Origin: Polymorphobacter sp.
GTDB lineage: Bacteria; Pseudomonadota; Alphaproteobacteria; Sphingomonadales; Sphingomonadaceae
Assembly (NCBI RefSeq): GCF_025362435.1
Contig: NZ_JANYGL010000163.1
Span: 1-35,575, forward strand
DNA length: 35,575 nt
Direction: 5' to 3'
In this document: piece by piece, positions 26,968 to 35,436 of the stretch
Layout: each line of letters starts with the position of its first letter
Position numbering within the stretch: the stretch's first letter is position 1
Notes under the pieces: generated by a model
Told to the model about the DNA's origin: nothing
Seen by the model: only the letters and a program-made list of their open reading frames with translations
Database searches by the model: none
Translations under genes and position numbers: made by a program

Positions 26968-27863
26968 GGCGCGAAGAACACCGCCGATGGGGTTACGCTT
27001 GTCACCGGATCCTCGGTGAAGCGCGCGCCGAGATCGACCAGCGCGACCGTGCCTTCGGCCTCGTAGACCGCCTTGCCGAGCGGCGCGATCGCGACGAACG
27101 AGAGGTGCGCGATTCGCGGGTCGGTCAGCGTCCGCAGCAGGGCTCCGGTGCTCGCGTCGTACGTCGCGGCGGTGCCGGTCTTGACCGCCTTGCCGTCGAC
27201 CGCCTCGACATAGACCTGCCCGCCGCCGGGGGTGAAGTGGACGTTGAGCGCGGTCGTCGGGAGCAGGCCGCGGAGCCGGACCACCGTCTTCGCGCGGAGG
27301 TCGGCGACCGCGAGGACTAGCGCGTCGCCGTCGAACAGCCGGAGCAGCACCTTCGATCCTGAAGCCTCGATTCGCTGGTTTCGCGTCGTGCGCTCGCGGT
27401 CGAAGTTCGACAGGTCCAGCGTGGTTTCGGCGTCGGGCGCGGCGACCACTTTCCCGGCGACGATGGCCATCCGCGGGACTTCACTCTGGCTGGCGAAGCG
27501 CTTGACGACGCCGCCGGGCAGCAACCCCGGAACCGAGATGCCAAGGACGCGATAGCCGATCGTGCCATCGCCGGACGTCGTCGCGGTGTCGGGGACGACC
27601 GAGTAGAAGCGCCGCGCCACCGCATCATAAACCGCCTGGTTGAGCAGGCAGCCGTCGAAGGTCGCCCCCGCGACGCCGCGCACCGGGGCGGTGCCCAGCT
27701 TCGCCGCAAGGTCGGTGGTGCGCGTCCGTGCGGTCACGGTATCGATCGTCTCGACCCGTCCGTCGCACAATGCGCGGTACAATGTGCGCGGCAGTGCCGA
27801 GGGTGTGCGCGCCGCGACCGGAGCCGCGATCAGCGCAACCGCAAGCCACAGGCTCAGCCGCAC
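26964..27863 (-). CDS. Secreted protein of unknown function
   Basis: 299 residues with a signal peptide (MRLSLWLAVALIAAPVAA, cleavage near 18-19). The mature part has repeated beta-strand units, for example RMAIVAGKVVAAPDAETTLDL and VVRLRGLLPTTALNVHFTPGGGQVYVEAV, which may form a beta-propeller-like fold; I do not recognise the family. C26 and C63 could form a disulfide in the mature protein. The start taken is GTG at 27863, one base after the stop of the upstream lysozyme-fold gene; ATG at 27893 is possible but would add an Arg-rich stretch (MTSSRRRRSD). Coupling with that gene suggests a shared role. Confidence 0.68.
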   Translation of the reverse strand: MRLSLWLAVALIAAPVAARTPSALPRTLYRALCDGRVETIDTVTARTRTTDLAAKLGTAPVRGVAGATFDGCLLNQAVYDAVARRFYSVVPDTATTSGDGTIGYRVLGISVPGLLPGGVVKRFASQSEVPRMAIVAGKVVAAPDAETTLDLSNFDRERTTRNQRIEASGSKVLLRLFDGDALVLAVADLRAKTVVRLRGLLPTTALNVHFTPGGGQVYVEAVDGKAVKTGTAATYDASTGALLRTLTDPRIAHLSFVAIAPLGKAVYEAEGTVALVDLGARFTEDPVTSVTPSAVFFAP

Positions 27864-27864
27864 G

Positions 27865-28875
27865 TCAGAACGACGCCTGCGCGACGACGTCATCGACGTA
27901 GTTCGGGTCGCCGCGATGTCCCGCCGCAATGCCCACGGCATCGTAATGCGCGGTGCGTTCGGCGGGCGTGATGCGGACCCATTCGGCGACCCCGCCGGTC
28001 CCGGCCGCATCGGGTGTGACGACGAGAATACCGTCGGCGTCGGTCCGCAGCCGGTATTCATGCAAGCCCCCGGCATAACCGTTGAACGCGCGGATCGTGT
28101 CGAGTTCGAGCTGCGCGGCGGTATAGTCGGGGACGCGGACGACGACCGGAGCGACCGGCGGGCGAGGCGCCGCTCCGGCGACCGGCCGCGCCGCCGCCGC
28201 CCGCTTGTCGTTGTACGCCTTTGCCTGGCCGCGGAAGGTCGTGCCGCCGCGAACCGTCGCGGCATAGCTGCGCGCGATCCGCTCCTTGCCGTGATACAGC
28301 GCGAGGCCGCCGGTGACGTTCGCCTTCCAGTCCCAGATCTGGTCGTCGCTGTCGGGCGGGGTGAGCTGGCAGATGCCGACGCCGCCGAGGTTGTCGGCGC
28401 TCCACAGCGAGCACGCCGGGCTGCGGAACTGACGGAGGCCGCTTTCGAGGCGCATCAGCTTCTTGAACGCATCGGGTGCGGTCGGCAGCGCGGCGCGGAG
28501 GTCGGCGACCGCCGGGTTGGTGCCGGTGACCTGGAGGCCGTGGCGCTCGGCGGTCAGTTCGTGGCCGTCGACTGTCACCGCGACCGCGATGCTCAAATTG
28601 CCGCCGCGCATCTGGCTGAAGGCGATGGTCAGGTTGTCGACGTCGGTGGTCTTGACGATGTCGGGGTGGCTGGTGATCTTGCCGAGGCCGTGGGCGCACC
28701 CCTGCGAGGTCGACCGCAACTTGATCGTCCACGTGAAGCGCAGCAGCGCGCTCGCCGCCGGCGGCTGGCGGAGCTTTGCGGTGACGGTGATCACCGGCAT
28801 CTTCGCGTCGGCCGACATCGGGAAGTCGGGGCCGAAGGGGACGAACGACAAGGTAAGCGGTGCGGTGTCGGTCAT
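27865..28875 (-). CDS. Lysozyme/lytic transglycosylase-fold protein (putative)
   Basis: 336 residues, no signal peptide. The N-terminal 120 residues look like a beta-sandwich (ALLRFTWTIKLR; GNLSIAVAVTV). The central part resembles an SLT/lysozyme domain: LESGL with a candidate catalytic glutamate E144, GGVGICQLT at 164-172 (compare the G-x-GL-Q motif of transglycosylases) and NVTGGLALYHGK at 186-197. The C-terminal third follows a Pro/Ala linker (around 230-245). Peptidoglycan cleavage is inference from motif spacing. The ATG at 28875 follows a GGGGGG run. The next gene, one base later, encodes a secreted protein. A signal-less muramidase suggests export by a non-Sec route or release on lysis; no phage or type VI genes are seen nearby. 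Confidence 0.6.
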   Translation of the reverse strand: MTDTAPLTLSFVPFGPDFPMSADAKMPVITVTAKLRQPPAASALLRFTWTIKLRSTSQGCAHGLGKITSHPDIVKTTDVDNLTIAFSQMRGGNLSIAVAVTVDGHELTAERHGLQVTGTNPAVADLRAALPTAPDAFKKLMRLESGLRQFRSPACSLWSADNLGGVGICQLTPPDSDDQIWDWKANVTGGLALYHGKERIARSYAATVRGGTTFRGQAKAYNDKRAAAARPVAGAAPRPPVAPVVVRVPDYTAAQLELDTIRAFNGYAGGLHEYRLRTDADGILVVTPDAAGTGGVAEWVRITPAERTAHYDAVGIAAGHRGDPNYVDDVVAQASF

Positions 28876-28901
28876 GATTGCCCCCCTAGGCTGCCGTCGG
28901 T

Positions 28902-30731
28902 CTACACCGTTCGCCGGCCTGCGATCCAGTCGTCGCCGACGCGCTGGAGGATATCGAGCGGCACGCGCCCGCAGCCCAGCACCGCATCGTGAAACGCCTT
29001 GATGTCGAACTTCGCCCCCATCGCCGCCTTCGCCCTGGCGCGGATGCCGGTGAAGACGGTGTGGCCGAGCTTGTAGCTGCATGCCTGCCCCGGGTTGGTG
29101 CAGTAACGCTCGACCTCGCGGGTGGCGAAACCGCGCGCCTCGCCTTCCTGCGCGACGAAGTAATCGATCGCCTTCTCGCGGCTCCACTTCAAATGGTGGA
29201 TGCCGGTGTCGACGACGCAGCGGTTGGCGCGGAACAGCTGGAACTTGAGGTAGCCAAGCCGCCCGAGCGGGTCGTCGTCGTACATCCCGATCTCGTCGGC
29301 GAGCTGTTCGGCGTACAGCGCCCAGCCTTCGCCATAGCCCGAGAACCCTCCCGCCTTGCGGATCAGCGGCAGCCGGTCGTTGCCGAGCGCGAGCCCGCCC
29401 TCGAACTGGTGCCCCGGCAGGCCTTCGTGGAACACCGTCGTCGACAGGCAGAACTTCGGCCACTCGGCGCTGTCGTGGAGGTTGAAATAGACCAGCCCCG
29501 GGCGCGAGCCGTCGAGCGGCGGCGACTGGCTGAACGCCGATGCCGCTCCCGCTTCGGTCGCCGGAGGCACGCGGCGGACCTCGAACTTATACTGCGGCAC
29601 GCGGCTGAACACCGTCGGCAGCTTCGGGCGGATATCGTCCAACCGCTTGTTGCAATAGGCGATTTCCTCGGCCTTGCCGGCGTCGGTGTTCGGGTACAGC
29701 TGCGACGGATCGGCATACAGCGCCGCCATCCGCTCGCCGATCGTGCCCTTGGTCATCCCCTGCTTCGCCAGCAGCCCGTCGAGCCGGGCGCTGATCTCGC
29801 GTGCCTGCGCCAGCCCGATGTCGTGGACCTCCTGCGGCGAGTACTTCGTCGTCGTCGTGTTGTGGAGCGCGACGGCGTAGAACTCGCCACCCTGCTTGAA
29901 CTGCCACACCCCGGCGTCGTGCTTGGCGTTGACCCGCAGCGCCTTGGTCTCGGCGATCTGCCGGTCGAGCGCAGGCAGGACCTTGTCGGTGTAGATCTTC
30001 GCCGCATCGGCAGCGTATTTCGGGCCAAGCCCCTTCGCTGCCGCGCGCTTGGCGATCGAGGTGACGACGAGCGCTTCGCTCGCGGGAACGCGCAACTTCT
30101 CCATCTGCGTCAGCGTCGTGTCGAGCAGGAAGTCGGGGGGCGACACGCCGACCCCGGCGTCGTGCTTCATCCGCGCGGTCTGGTCGTCGAGCTGCGTCGC
30201 GAACGCCGACAGCCGCGACAGGTACGCGTCGGCGTCGCCCGCGGTATCGATCCGGTGCTTGGTGTCGAGGAAGTCCGGGATCGACTGGTACGCCCCGGTC
30301 TGCTGGCTAACGACGTACGGCGACGGACCGTAGCCGCCGCCGCCGAAGTCGAACGCCTGCACCGCCGCACCCGATTCGCGGGTGTATTTGATGACGTCGT
30401 AGTTGAGCTTGTCGTCGGGGTTCAGGCGGTTGCGGTCGATCATCGCAAGCCGGCGCAGCTGGTCGCGCGTCGCCGCCTTGTCGGCCGCGCGCCCGGCATC
30501 CGACGCATCGGACAGCTTCGCCTTGAGGTCGGCATTCGCCCCCTTGTCGAGCCCGAGCTGCGTCGCACTCTCGGGGCGCTGGCGCAGGCCTTCCTGGAAG
30601 AACGCGTCGAACAAAGTTGCCAGTTCAGGCGATGGCGCGACGGCTGGAGCGGCAAGCGCGGCGCGGACGGGAAGCGCAGTCGCCGCCCCGGCAGCAGCAG
30701 AGGTCAGCAGGAAAGCGCGGCGGTCGAGCAT
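28902..30731 (-). CDS. DUF885-family protein with Tat signal
   Basis: Exported protein of 609 residues. The N-terminus MLDRRAFLLTSAAAGAATALPVRAALA is a twin-arginine signal (RRAFLL), implying folding before export. The DUF885 hallmark HEGLPGH is at residues 435-441, with GYGEGWALYAEQL about 40 residues later. Metallopeptidase-like activity on peptides is inference. The ATG at 30731 is chosen because it begins the Tat signal and follows AGGGGA; the frame stays open to 30836 without such a start. This is the second DUF885 gene in the window; that at 8307 has a Sec signal. Confidence 0.88.
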   Translation of the reverse strand: MLDRRAFLLTSAAAGAATALPVRAALAAPAVAPSPELATLFDAFFQEGLRQRPESATQLGLDKGANADLKAKLSDASDAGRAADKAATRDQLRRLAMIDRNRLNPDDKLNYDVIKYTRESGAAVQAFDFGGGGYGPSPYVVSQQTGAYQSIPDFLDTKHRIDTAGDADAYLSRLSAFATQLDDQTARMKHDAGVGVSPPDFLLDTTLTQMEKLRVPASEALVVTSIAKRAAAKGLGPKYAADAAKIYTDKVLPALDRQIAETKALRVNAKHDAGVWQFKQGGEFYAVALHNTTTTKYSPQEVHDIGLAQAREISARLDGLLAKQGMTKGTIGERMAALYADPSQLYPNTDAGKAEEIAYCNKRLDDIRPKLPTVFSRVPQYKFEVRRVPPATEAGAASAFSQSPPLDGSRPGLVYFNLHDSAEWPKFCLSTTVFHEGLPGHQFEGGLALGNDRLPLIRKAGGFSGYGEGWALYAEQLADEIGMYDDDPLGRLGYLKFQLFRANRCVVDTGIHHLKWSREKAIDYFVAQEGEARGFATREVERYCTNPGQACSYKLGHTVFTGIRARAKAAMGAKFDIKAFHDAVLGCGRVPLDILQRVGDDWIAGRRTV

Positions 30732-30888
30732 CAGTATCCCCTTGGTCGGTGGTCGCGGGCTGGCGCGATTCGCGTGCCCATCTGGTGCAATCGGCTCGGA
30801 AGTTGACGAACCTGACGCCACGTCGGATCGAAACACCTCCCCCGCGCGGGCGCGCTGGTCGGCGCGAGCGAGAGGGAAGGGCGGTTCG

Positions 30889-30927
30889 ACAGCATCGTAG
30901 GCGAGCCTATGCCGTTGACGATGCTGT
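30889..30927. repeat. Nested inverted repeat
   Basis: Outer arms ACAGCATCGT (30889-30898) and ACGATGCTGT (30918-30927) are perfect. Inside, TAGGC-GA-GCCTA (30898-30909) forms a second small palindrome. The right arm runs into motif copy 3 (30925-30936). No gene lies in it. It could be a hairpin at the end of a lost transcript or the end of a mobile element; both are guesses. Confidence 0.7.
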
Positions 30928-30936
30928 AGGACAGCG
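30925..30936 (+). repeat. TGTAGGACAGCG motif, copy 3
   Basis: Third exact copy; the matching word extends as TGTAGGACAGCGAAA with copy 2. It directly overlaps the right arm of the inverted repeat. Confidence 0.55.
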
Positions 30937-31114
30937 AAAAATGCTGGAGACCAAGGCGGCGGGCTTGGCGGACCTTACTGCCTGTCCGCTCGCACCATGA
31001 TCGCGGTGACCCACTTCAAGCGCGGGGTTGATTTGAGTTACGATACCAGCGGCGACGAAACGATGGTAACCGTCGCGGCTAAGCTCGCCGAACTAGTCGC
31101 TGGCTAGTTCTGTT

Positions 31115-31141
31115 GCCGTCCTCCTCTCAGCGGAGGACGGC
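31115..31141 (-). terminator. Stem-loop overlapping the 3' end of the DUF5694-type gene
   Basis: GCCGTCCTCC (31115-31124), a seven-base loop, GGAGGACGGC (31132-31141), a perfect 10-bp stem. It includes the last codons and the stop of the minus-strand gene. No run of T follows on either side, so it is a strong hairpin rather than a classic Rho-independent terminator; it may stabilise or end the transcript. Confidence 0.45.
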
Positions 31142-32239
31142 AAGCGCGTCGACCAGGCGGACGTCGTGCATCTGGTTGAGATATGCCTCGTAATAGCCCT
31201 TGTGCGACGCGCCGACGATCGCCAGCAGCCGCGTGCCCGGATGGCGGGCAAGAACGTCGCGGATGTTCGACACCATTCGCAGGTTCCGCGTCTCCCAATA
31301 GCCGACATACTGCCGCCCGAAGTGCTGCGGCGACGGCTCGACCAGCGCCGCTCCGAAGTCCGACTTGTAGGCCAGCGCGGCGGCACCCGGCGCGTTATAT
31401 GCGCGGTACAGCTGGAGAAGGCCGTCGGGCTGCGCGACGTTCTTGCTCAACGCCGTGCCTTCGGCCTCGCGCTGGTGCGATGCCGGATTGTCCCACGCAT
31501 GCATGATCGCATCGTTTGCAGCCTTAAGTTCGGCGGCGTCTTCGCTGTCCGGGGTGTCGGCTGAATGATCGTCGACGCTCCACAGCCGCTCGAGGCCGAG
31601 CCGCGCAGCGAGCACGGCGGCGACGAGGTTGGTCTCGTTGCGCCGGACCATCGCCTTGGTCAGCAAGGCGACGAGTTCGTCGTCGAGGCTGTCGCCCGCG
31701 CGGTGCTCGGCCGGAGCCAGCCGCAGCCACTGGACGAGCGCCGAGCCCGGCTCTCCCGCGGCGAGGAACACCGCGGCCAGGTGGCGCCGCTGCGCGGCCG
31801 ACGGCGCTACGGGCCACGCTGCGAGCAGCCGCTCGGCCTCGGCATTGGCGGCGGGGACGTCGAGCCCGGTCGCGCGACCAGCCGGTCCCGGGTCGCCGCA
31901 ATAGGTCTTGACCGTCTCGGCGTAGCGCGACGGATATCGGCGCAGGTTGTCGCACTGGAGCCCCGACAGGTTTTCGGTGGCGATCACCGCCGGGCGCCAT
32001 GCCGCGAGCCGGTCGAGCAGCGGCGCCAGCGGCGGGGCTTCGGTGAACTCCGACAGATGCGGCGTGCCGAGGACGAGGACCTCGTTCGGCGCGCCGACGG
32101 GCGGCCCCTTCAACGTCTCGGGGCGGAACGACGGCGTGTAGTCCTGCGCTACGGCGGCGCCCGGAACGAGGAGCAGGAAGCCGATAGCGTGAGCCAGGCG
32201 ACGTAGGGTGTGCAAAAAGGAGCGTTCATGGATCATCAT
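31127..32239 (-). CDS. DUF5694-type secreted protein (TraB/TIKI-like superfamily)
   Basis: 370 residues with a hydrophobic signal near residues 15-31 (LAHAIGFLLLVPGAAVAQ, cleavage about residue 31) after a basic start. The mature part begins with EVLVLGTPHLSEF and ends with RHPGTRLLAIVGASHKGYYEAYL, the paired GT-H and GASH motifs of DUF5694, related to the TraB/TIKI/EreA superfamily. Catalytic function is not established. The ATG at 32239 (or 32236) has GGAG five bases upstream, but this whole region lies in a 12-bp perfect inverted repeat that would hide both the site and the start in the mRNA. The gene ends inside another stem-loop. Confidence 0.65.
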   Translation of the reverse strand: MMIHERSFLHTLRRLAHAIGFLLLVPGAAVAQDYTPSFRPETLKGPPVGAPNEVLVLGTPHLSEFTEAPPLAPLLDRLAAWRPAVIATENLSGLQCDNLRRYPSRYAETVKTYCGDPGPAGRATGLDVPAANAEAERLLAAWPVAPSAAQRRHLAAVFLAAGEPGSALVQWLRLAPAEHRAGDSLDDELVALLTKAMVRRNETNLVAAVLAARLGLERLWSVDDHSADTPDSEDAAELKAANDAIMHAWDNPASHQREAEGTALSKNVAQPDGLLQLYRAYNAPGAAALAYKSDFGAALVEPSPQHFGRQYVGYWETRNLRMVSNIRDVLARHPGTRLLAIVGASHKGYYEAYLNQMHDVRLVDALAVLR

Positions 32240-32248
32240 GAACGCTCC
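32219..32248 (-). promoter_or_regulatory. Perfect 12-bp inverted repeat hiding the ribosome-binding site and start codon
   Basis: On the minus strand GGAGCGTTCATG, loop ATGATC, CATGAACGCTCC. The left arm is exactly the Shine-Dalgarno GGAG, the spacer and the ATG start; the right arm is codons 4-7 of the DUF5694-type gene. In mRNA this would form a stable hairpin closing the initiation site. As DNA it could be a dimer operator. Seen directly; function inferred. Confidence 0.75.
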
Positions 32249-32301
32249 GTACGACAGGTGAGTTAGCTTAGCAATACACCCTCCGCCTGAAAGCGCGGTC
32301 G

Positions 32302-34566
32302 CTACTCCCGCTCGATCCGCACCGGCACCGACTTCGCCGCGAGCACGAAGCTCTGCTCGGCGTGGTGCTGGAGCGGGATCAGCACGTTCGCCTCAGGATA
32401 ATAGGTGCCGATGCAGCCCTTCGGCAGCGAGTACGGCGTGACGCGCAGGCCGCCGAGGTGCCGCTCGACGCCGTCGCCGTATTCGGTGCGCAGCCCGACG
32501 ATATCGCCCTCGGCGAGGCCGTGGACCGCCATGTCGGCGGGCGAGATGAACAGCACGTCGCGGGTGCCCTTCACCCCGCGGAAGCGGTCGTGATAGCCGT
32601 AGACGGTGGTGTTGAACTGGTCGTTCGAGCGCAGCGTGATCAGCCGCATCAGCCCCGGCGACGCGGCGAAGCCGACGGCGTCGAGCATCTTCGGGACGGC
32701 GAACTCGGCCTTGCCGCTCTTGGTGTCGAAGTTGCGCTCGCGGGCCTTGTTGCCCTTGTAGAAGCCTCCGGGGGTGAACATCCGCGCGTTGAAATCGTGG
32801 AAGAAGTCGGGGTAGGTCTCGGCGATCGCGTCGCGAACCTTGCTATAGTCGCCGACCCATTCGGCCCAAGGCACCTTGGGATTCGGCGCGAGCGTCGCCT
32901 CGGCGATGCCGGCAACGATCGCCGGTTCGGACAGCAGGTCCGGCGACGCCGGCGTGCGTTCGCCGAGTGAGCCGTGGATGCAACTCGTCGAATCCTCGAT
33001 CGATACCGATTGCGGCCCGGTTGCCTGGACGTCCTTCTCGGTCCGTCCGATGCACGGCAGGATATAGCTGACTTCTCCCGGAAACAGGTGCCCGCGGTTG
33101 AGCTTGGTCGCGACATGGACCGTCAGCCGCAGCTTCTTCCACGCCGGTTCGACCTGGCTGCTGTCGGGGACGGCGCGGAGGAAATTGCCGCCAAGCCCGA
33201 CGAACGCCTTGACCGATCCGTCGACGACGCCTTCGCACGCCTCGACGGTGTTGAGGCCCTTCATCCGCGGCGGCTCGAAGCCGAATTGCGCCTTGATCTT
33301 GTCGAGCGGGACCAGCTCGGGCTTTTCGCTGATGCCGACCGTGCGCTGGCCCTGGACGTTGCTGTGGCCGCGCACCGGGCACACGCCGGCCCCTTCGCGG
33401 CCGATATTACCGCGCAACAGCAACAGGTTGACGATCATCTCGACGTTCTCGACGCCGTGGACGTGCTGGGTCAGCCCCATGCCGTAGATGCCGATGACGC
33501 GCTTGGCGTTGCAATAGACCTCGGCGGCGGCGCGGATATCGTCGGCGGGCAGCCCCGACGCCTCCTCGATTGCGTCCCACGTCGTCGCCCGCGCGGCGGC
33601 GGCAAATTCCTCGAAGCCGTGGCAATGTTCGGCGATGAATGCGTGATCGAGGACATTGCCGTTGCGGTCGTCGGCCTCGATCGTATATTTGCACATCCCC
33701 ATCATCACGGCGATGTCGCCGCCGGCGCGAACCTGATGATATTGCGCCGAAATCCGCGTCTCACCGCCGGTGGTCATCTCGATCGGATTCTGCGGATCGG
33801 TGAAGCGTTCGAGCCCGCGCTCGACGAGCGGATTGAAGGTGACGATCGTGCACCCGCGCTTGACCGCGCTGCGCAATGGATGAAGCAGCCGCGGCGAGTT
33901 CGACCCGACGTTCTGGCCAAAGAAGAAGATCGCGTCGCAATGGTCGAAGTCTTCGAGCTTTGTCGTGCCGACGGGAACGCCGATCCGCGACTTCAAGGCG
34001 ACCGAGGTCGTTTCGTGGCACATGTTCGAACTGTCGGGCAGGTTGTTGTTGCCGTACATCCGCGCCAGCAGGCTGTACATGTACGACGTCTCGAGGCTGG
34101 CGCGACCGCTGGCGTAGAATACCACCGACTGCGGATCGAGCATGTTGAGCTCGGCGCCGATCTCGGCGAAGGCGGTCGCCCAGGGGATCGGCAGGTAGCG
34201 GTCGCTGGCGGCGTGATAGCGCAGCGGCTCAGTGAGGCGCCCCTGCTGCTCGAGGTCGTAGTCGCGCCAGCCGAGCAGGTCGGCGACTTTGTGACCGGCG
34301 AAGAACTTGCCGTCGGCGCGGTGGCTGGTCAGCTCCCATGCGGTCGCCTTGGCGCCGTTTTCGCAGAATTCGGCAGGGTGCGAATTCGCCGGTTTCGCCC
34401 AGGCGCACGACACGCAGGCGAAGCCGTCGGTCTTGTTCTGACGCAGCAACTCGCGCGAGACGCCGACAACATTGCCCTCGCGGGGGAGGATTTCGGCGAC
34501 GGAACGCAGCGATCCCCAGCCGCCGGCGGGACCGGGGTAGGGTGTGAAATCGGGCTTGGTGCTCAT
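32302..34566 (-). CDS. FdhF/YdeP-family molybdopterin oxidoreductase
   Basis: Molybdopterin enzyme of 754 residues related to formate dehydrogenase alpha subunits (YdeP group). The N-terminal cysteines C51-x2-C54 (CVSCAW) and C68 (EFCENG) may hold an Fe-S cluster. VVFYASGRASLETSYMY, SSNMCHETTSVALK and FFFGQNVGSNSPRLLHPL are cofactor-domain motifs. GLTQHVHGVENVEMIVNLLLLRGNIGREGAGVCPVRGHSNVQG is highly characteristic. The C-terminal molydopterin dinucleotide-binding domain has LRSNDQFNTTVYGYHDRF. No signal peptide is seen, so it is cytoplasmic. The divergent fdhD, 54 bases away, is needed for formate dehydrogenase maturation. Partner electron-transfer subunits are not encoded nearby. In E. coli YdeP is linked to acid resistance; the substrate here is unknown. 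Confidence 0.92.
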   Translation of the reverse strand: MSTKPDFTPYPGPAGGWGSLRSVAEILPREGNVVGVSRELLRQNKTDGFACVSCAWAKPANSHPAEFCENGAKATAWELTSHRADGKFFAGHKVADLLGWRDYDLEQQGRLTEPLRYHAASDRYLPIPWATAFAEIGAELNMLDPQSVVFYASGRASLETSYMYSLLARMYGNNNLPDSSNMCHETTSVALKSRIGVPVGTTKLEDFDHCDAIFFFGQNVGSNSPRLLHPLRSAVKRGCTIVTFNPLVERGLERFTDPQNPIEMTTGGETRISAQYHQVRAGGDIAVMMGMCKYTIEADDRNGNVLDHAFIAEHCHGFEEFAAAARATTWDAIEEASGLPADDIRAAAEVYCNAKRVIGIYGMGLTQHVHGVENVEMIVNLLLLRGNIGREGAGVCPVRGHSNVQGQRTVGISEKPELVPLDKIKAQFGFEPPRMKGLNTVEACEGVVDGSVKAFVGLGGNFLRAVPDSSQVEPAWKKLRLTVHVATKLNRGHLFPGEVSYILPCIGRTEKDVQATGPQSVSIEDSTSCIHGSLGERTPASPDLLSEPAIVAGIAEATLAPNPKVPWAEWVGDYSKVRDAIAETYPDFFHDFNARMFTPGGFYKGNKARERNFDTKSGKAEFAVPKMLDAVGFAASPGLMRLITLRSNDQFNTTVYGYHDRFRGVKGTRDVLFISPADMAVHGLAEGDIVGLRTEYGDGVERHLGGLRVTPYSLPKGCIGTYYPEANVLIPLQHHAEQSFVLAAKSVPVRIERE

Positions 34567-34620
34567 GTGTGGTCCGATCGACAGGCTGGACGTTAAACGC
34601 CGGAAGACTATGCCGGTTCA

Positions 34621-35436
34621 ATGGCTAATCGGCAAAGCGAGACGGCGGACGTGGTGTCGCGGGTGCAGTGGCGCGACGGCTCGCGGGTCGACGGCACGCG
34701 GACCCTCGCCGGCGAATGCCCGGTCGCGATCGTCGCCAACGGCTCGACGCTGGCGGTGATGCTCGCGACCCCCGCTGACCTCGCCGACTTCGCCATCGGC
34801 TTTCTGGTCACCGAGGGCGTCGTCGACAGCGCGGCAGCCGCGGGCGAGGTCGAGATCATTGCGTATCCGAGCGGGATCGAGGCGCGGCTGTGGCTCGACG
34901 ACGACCGCGCCACGCTGCTTGCCGACCGGCGGCGGGCGATGATTGGGCCGACCGGCTGCGGGCTATGCGGGATCGAGAGCCTCGACGCAGCGTCGCGCGC
35001 ACCGCGGCAGGTGACCGGTTCCGGGCCGCGGCCGACGCCCGGCGAGATCGTCGCGGCGATGGCGGGGCTCAGCGCGGCGCAACCGCTGGGGCAGGCGACG
35101 CGTGCGGTTCACGGGGCGGCGTTGTGGCGGCGGGGTGCGCCGCTGATCGTCCGCGAGGACGTCGGGCGGCACAACGCCCTCGACAAGCTCGCCGGGGCGG
35201 TGGTCCGCGCGGGCATCGACACGAGCAACGCGATGCTGCTGCTGACGAGCCGGGTGTCGCTCGAAATGGTCCAGAAGGCGGCGATGCTCGGCGTGACGGT
35301 GGTGGTGGCGGTATCGGCGCCGACGCGGCTGGCGGTCGATACCGCGACCGCGGCGGGGCTGACGCTGGTCGCGGTCGCGCGTGCCGACGGTTTCGAGGTG
35401 TTCAGCCACCCCGACCGGATCGCGTGGGACGGCTAG
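34621..35436 (+). CDS. fdhD: FdhD, formate dehydrogenase sulfurtransferase
   Basis: Delivers sulfur to the molybdenum cofactor of formate dehydrogenase, working with a cysteine desulfurase. The protein has 271 residues. The persulfide-carrying CxxC is C113-GL-C116 in TGCGLCGIES. Conserved regions are PADLADFAIGFLVTEGVV, VREDVGRHNALDKL and LLLTSRVSLEMVQKAAMLGV. The ATG at 34621 has only a weak Shine-Dalgarno. It diverges from the FdhF/YdeP gene, its likely client. It ends on a CTAG shared with the convergent gene. Confidence 0.96.
   Translation: MANRQSETADVVSRVQWRDGSRVDGTRTLAGECPVAIVANGSTLAVMLATPADLADFAIGFLVTEGVVDSAAAAGEVEIIAYPSGIEARLWLDDDRATLLADRRRAMIGPTGCGLCGIESLDAASRAPRQVTGSGPRPTPGEIVAAMAGLSAAQPLGQATRAVHGAALWRRGAPLIVREDVGRHNALDKLAGAVVRAGIDTSNAMLLLTSRVSLEMVQKAAMLGVTVVVAVSAPTRLAVDTATAAGLTLVAVARADGFEVFSHPDRIAWDG

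Larger units (their letters stand above)
30732..31126. other. Intergenic region with hairpin, motif and tiny reading frames
   Basis: Holds a nested inverted repeat (30889-30927) followed directly by motif copy 3, then two tiny overlapping frames: 30941-31000 (19 codons) and 30997-31107 (36 codons, MIAVTHFKRGVDLSYDTSGD...). They overlap as ATGA. Neither has a ribosome-binding site or a recognised family; they may be a frameshifted remnant or chance. The promoter of the DUF885 gene must lie at the left end. Confidence 0.4.

Noticed and set aside
30941-31107. Two tiny overlapping frames as real genes
   Set aside because: Neither has a Shine-Dalgarno or a recognised family. They are kept as an observation, not as called genes.
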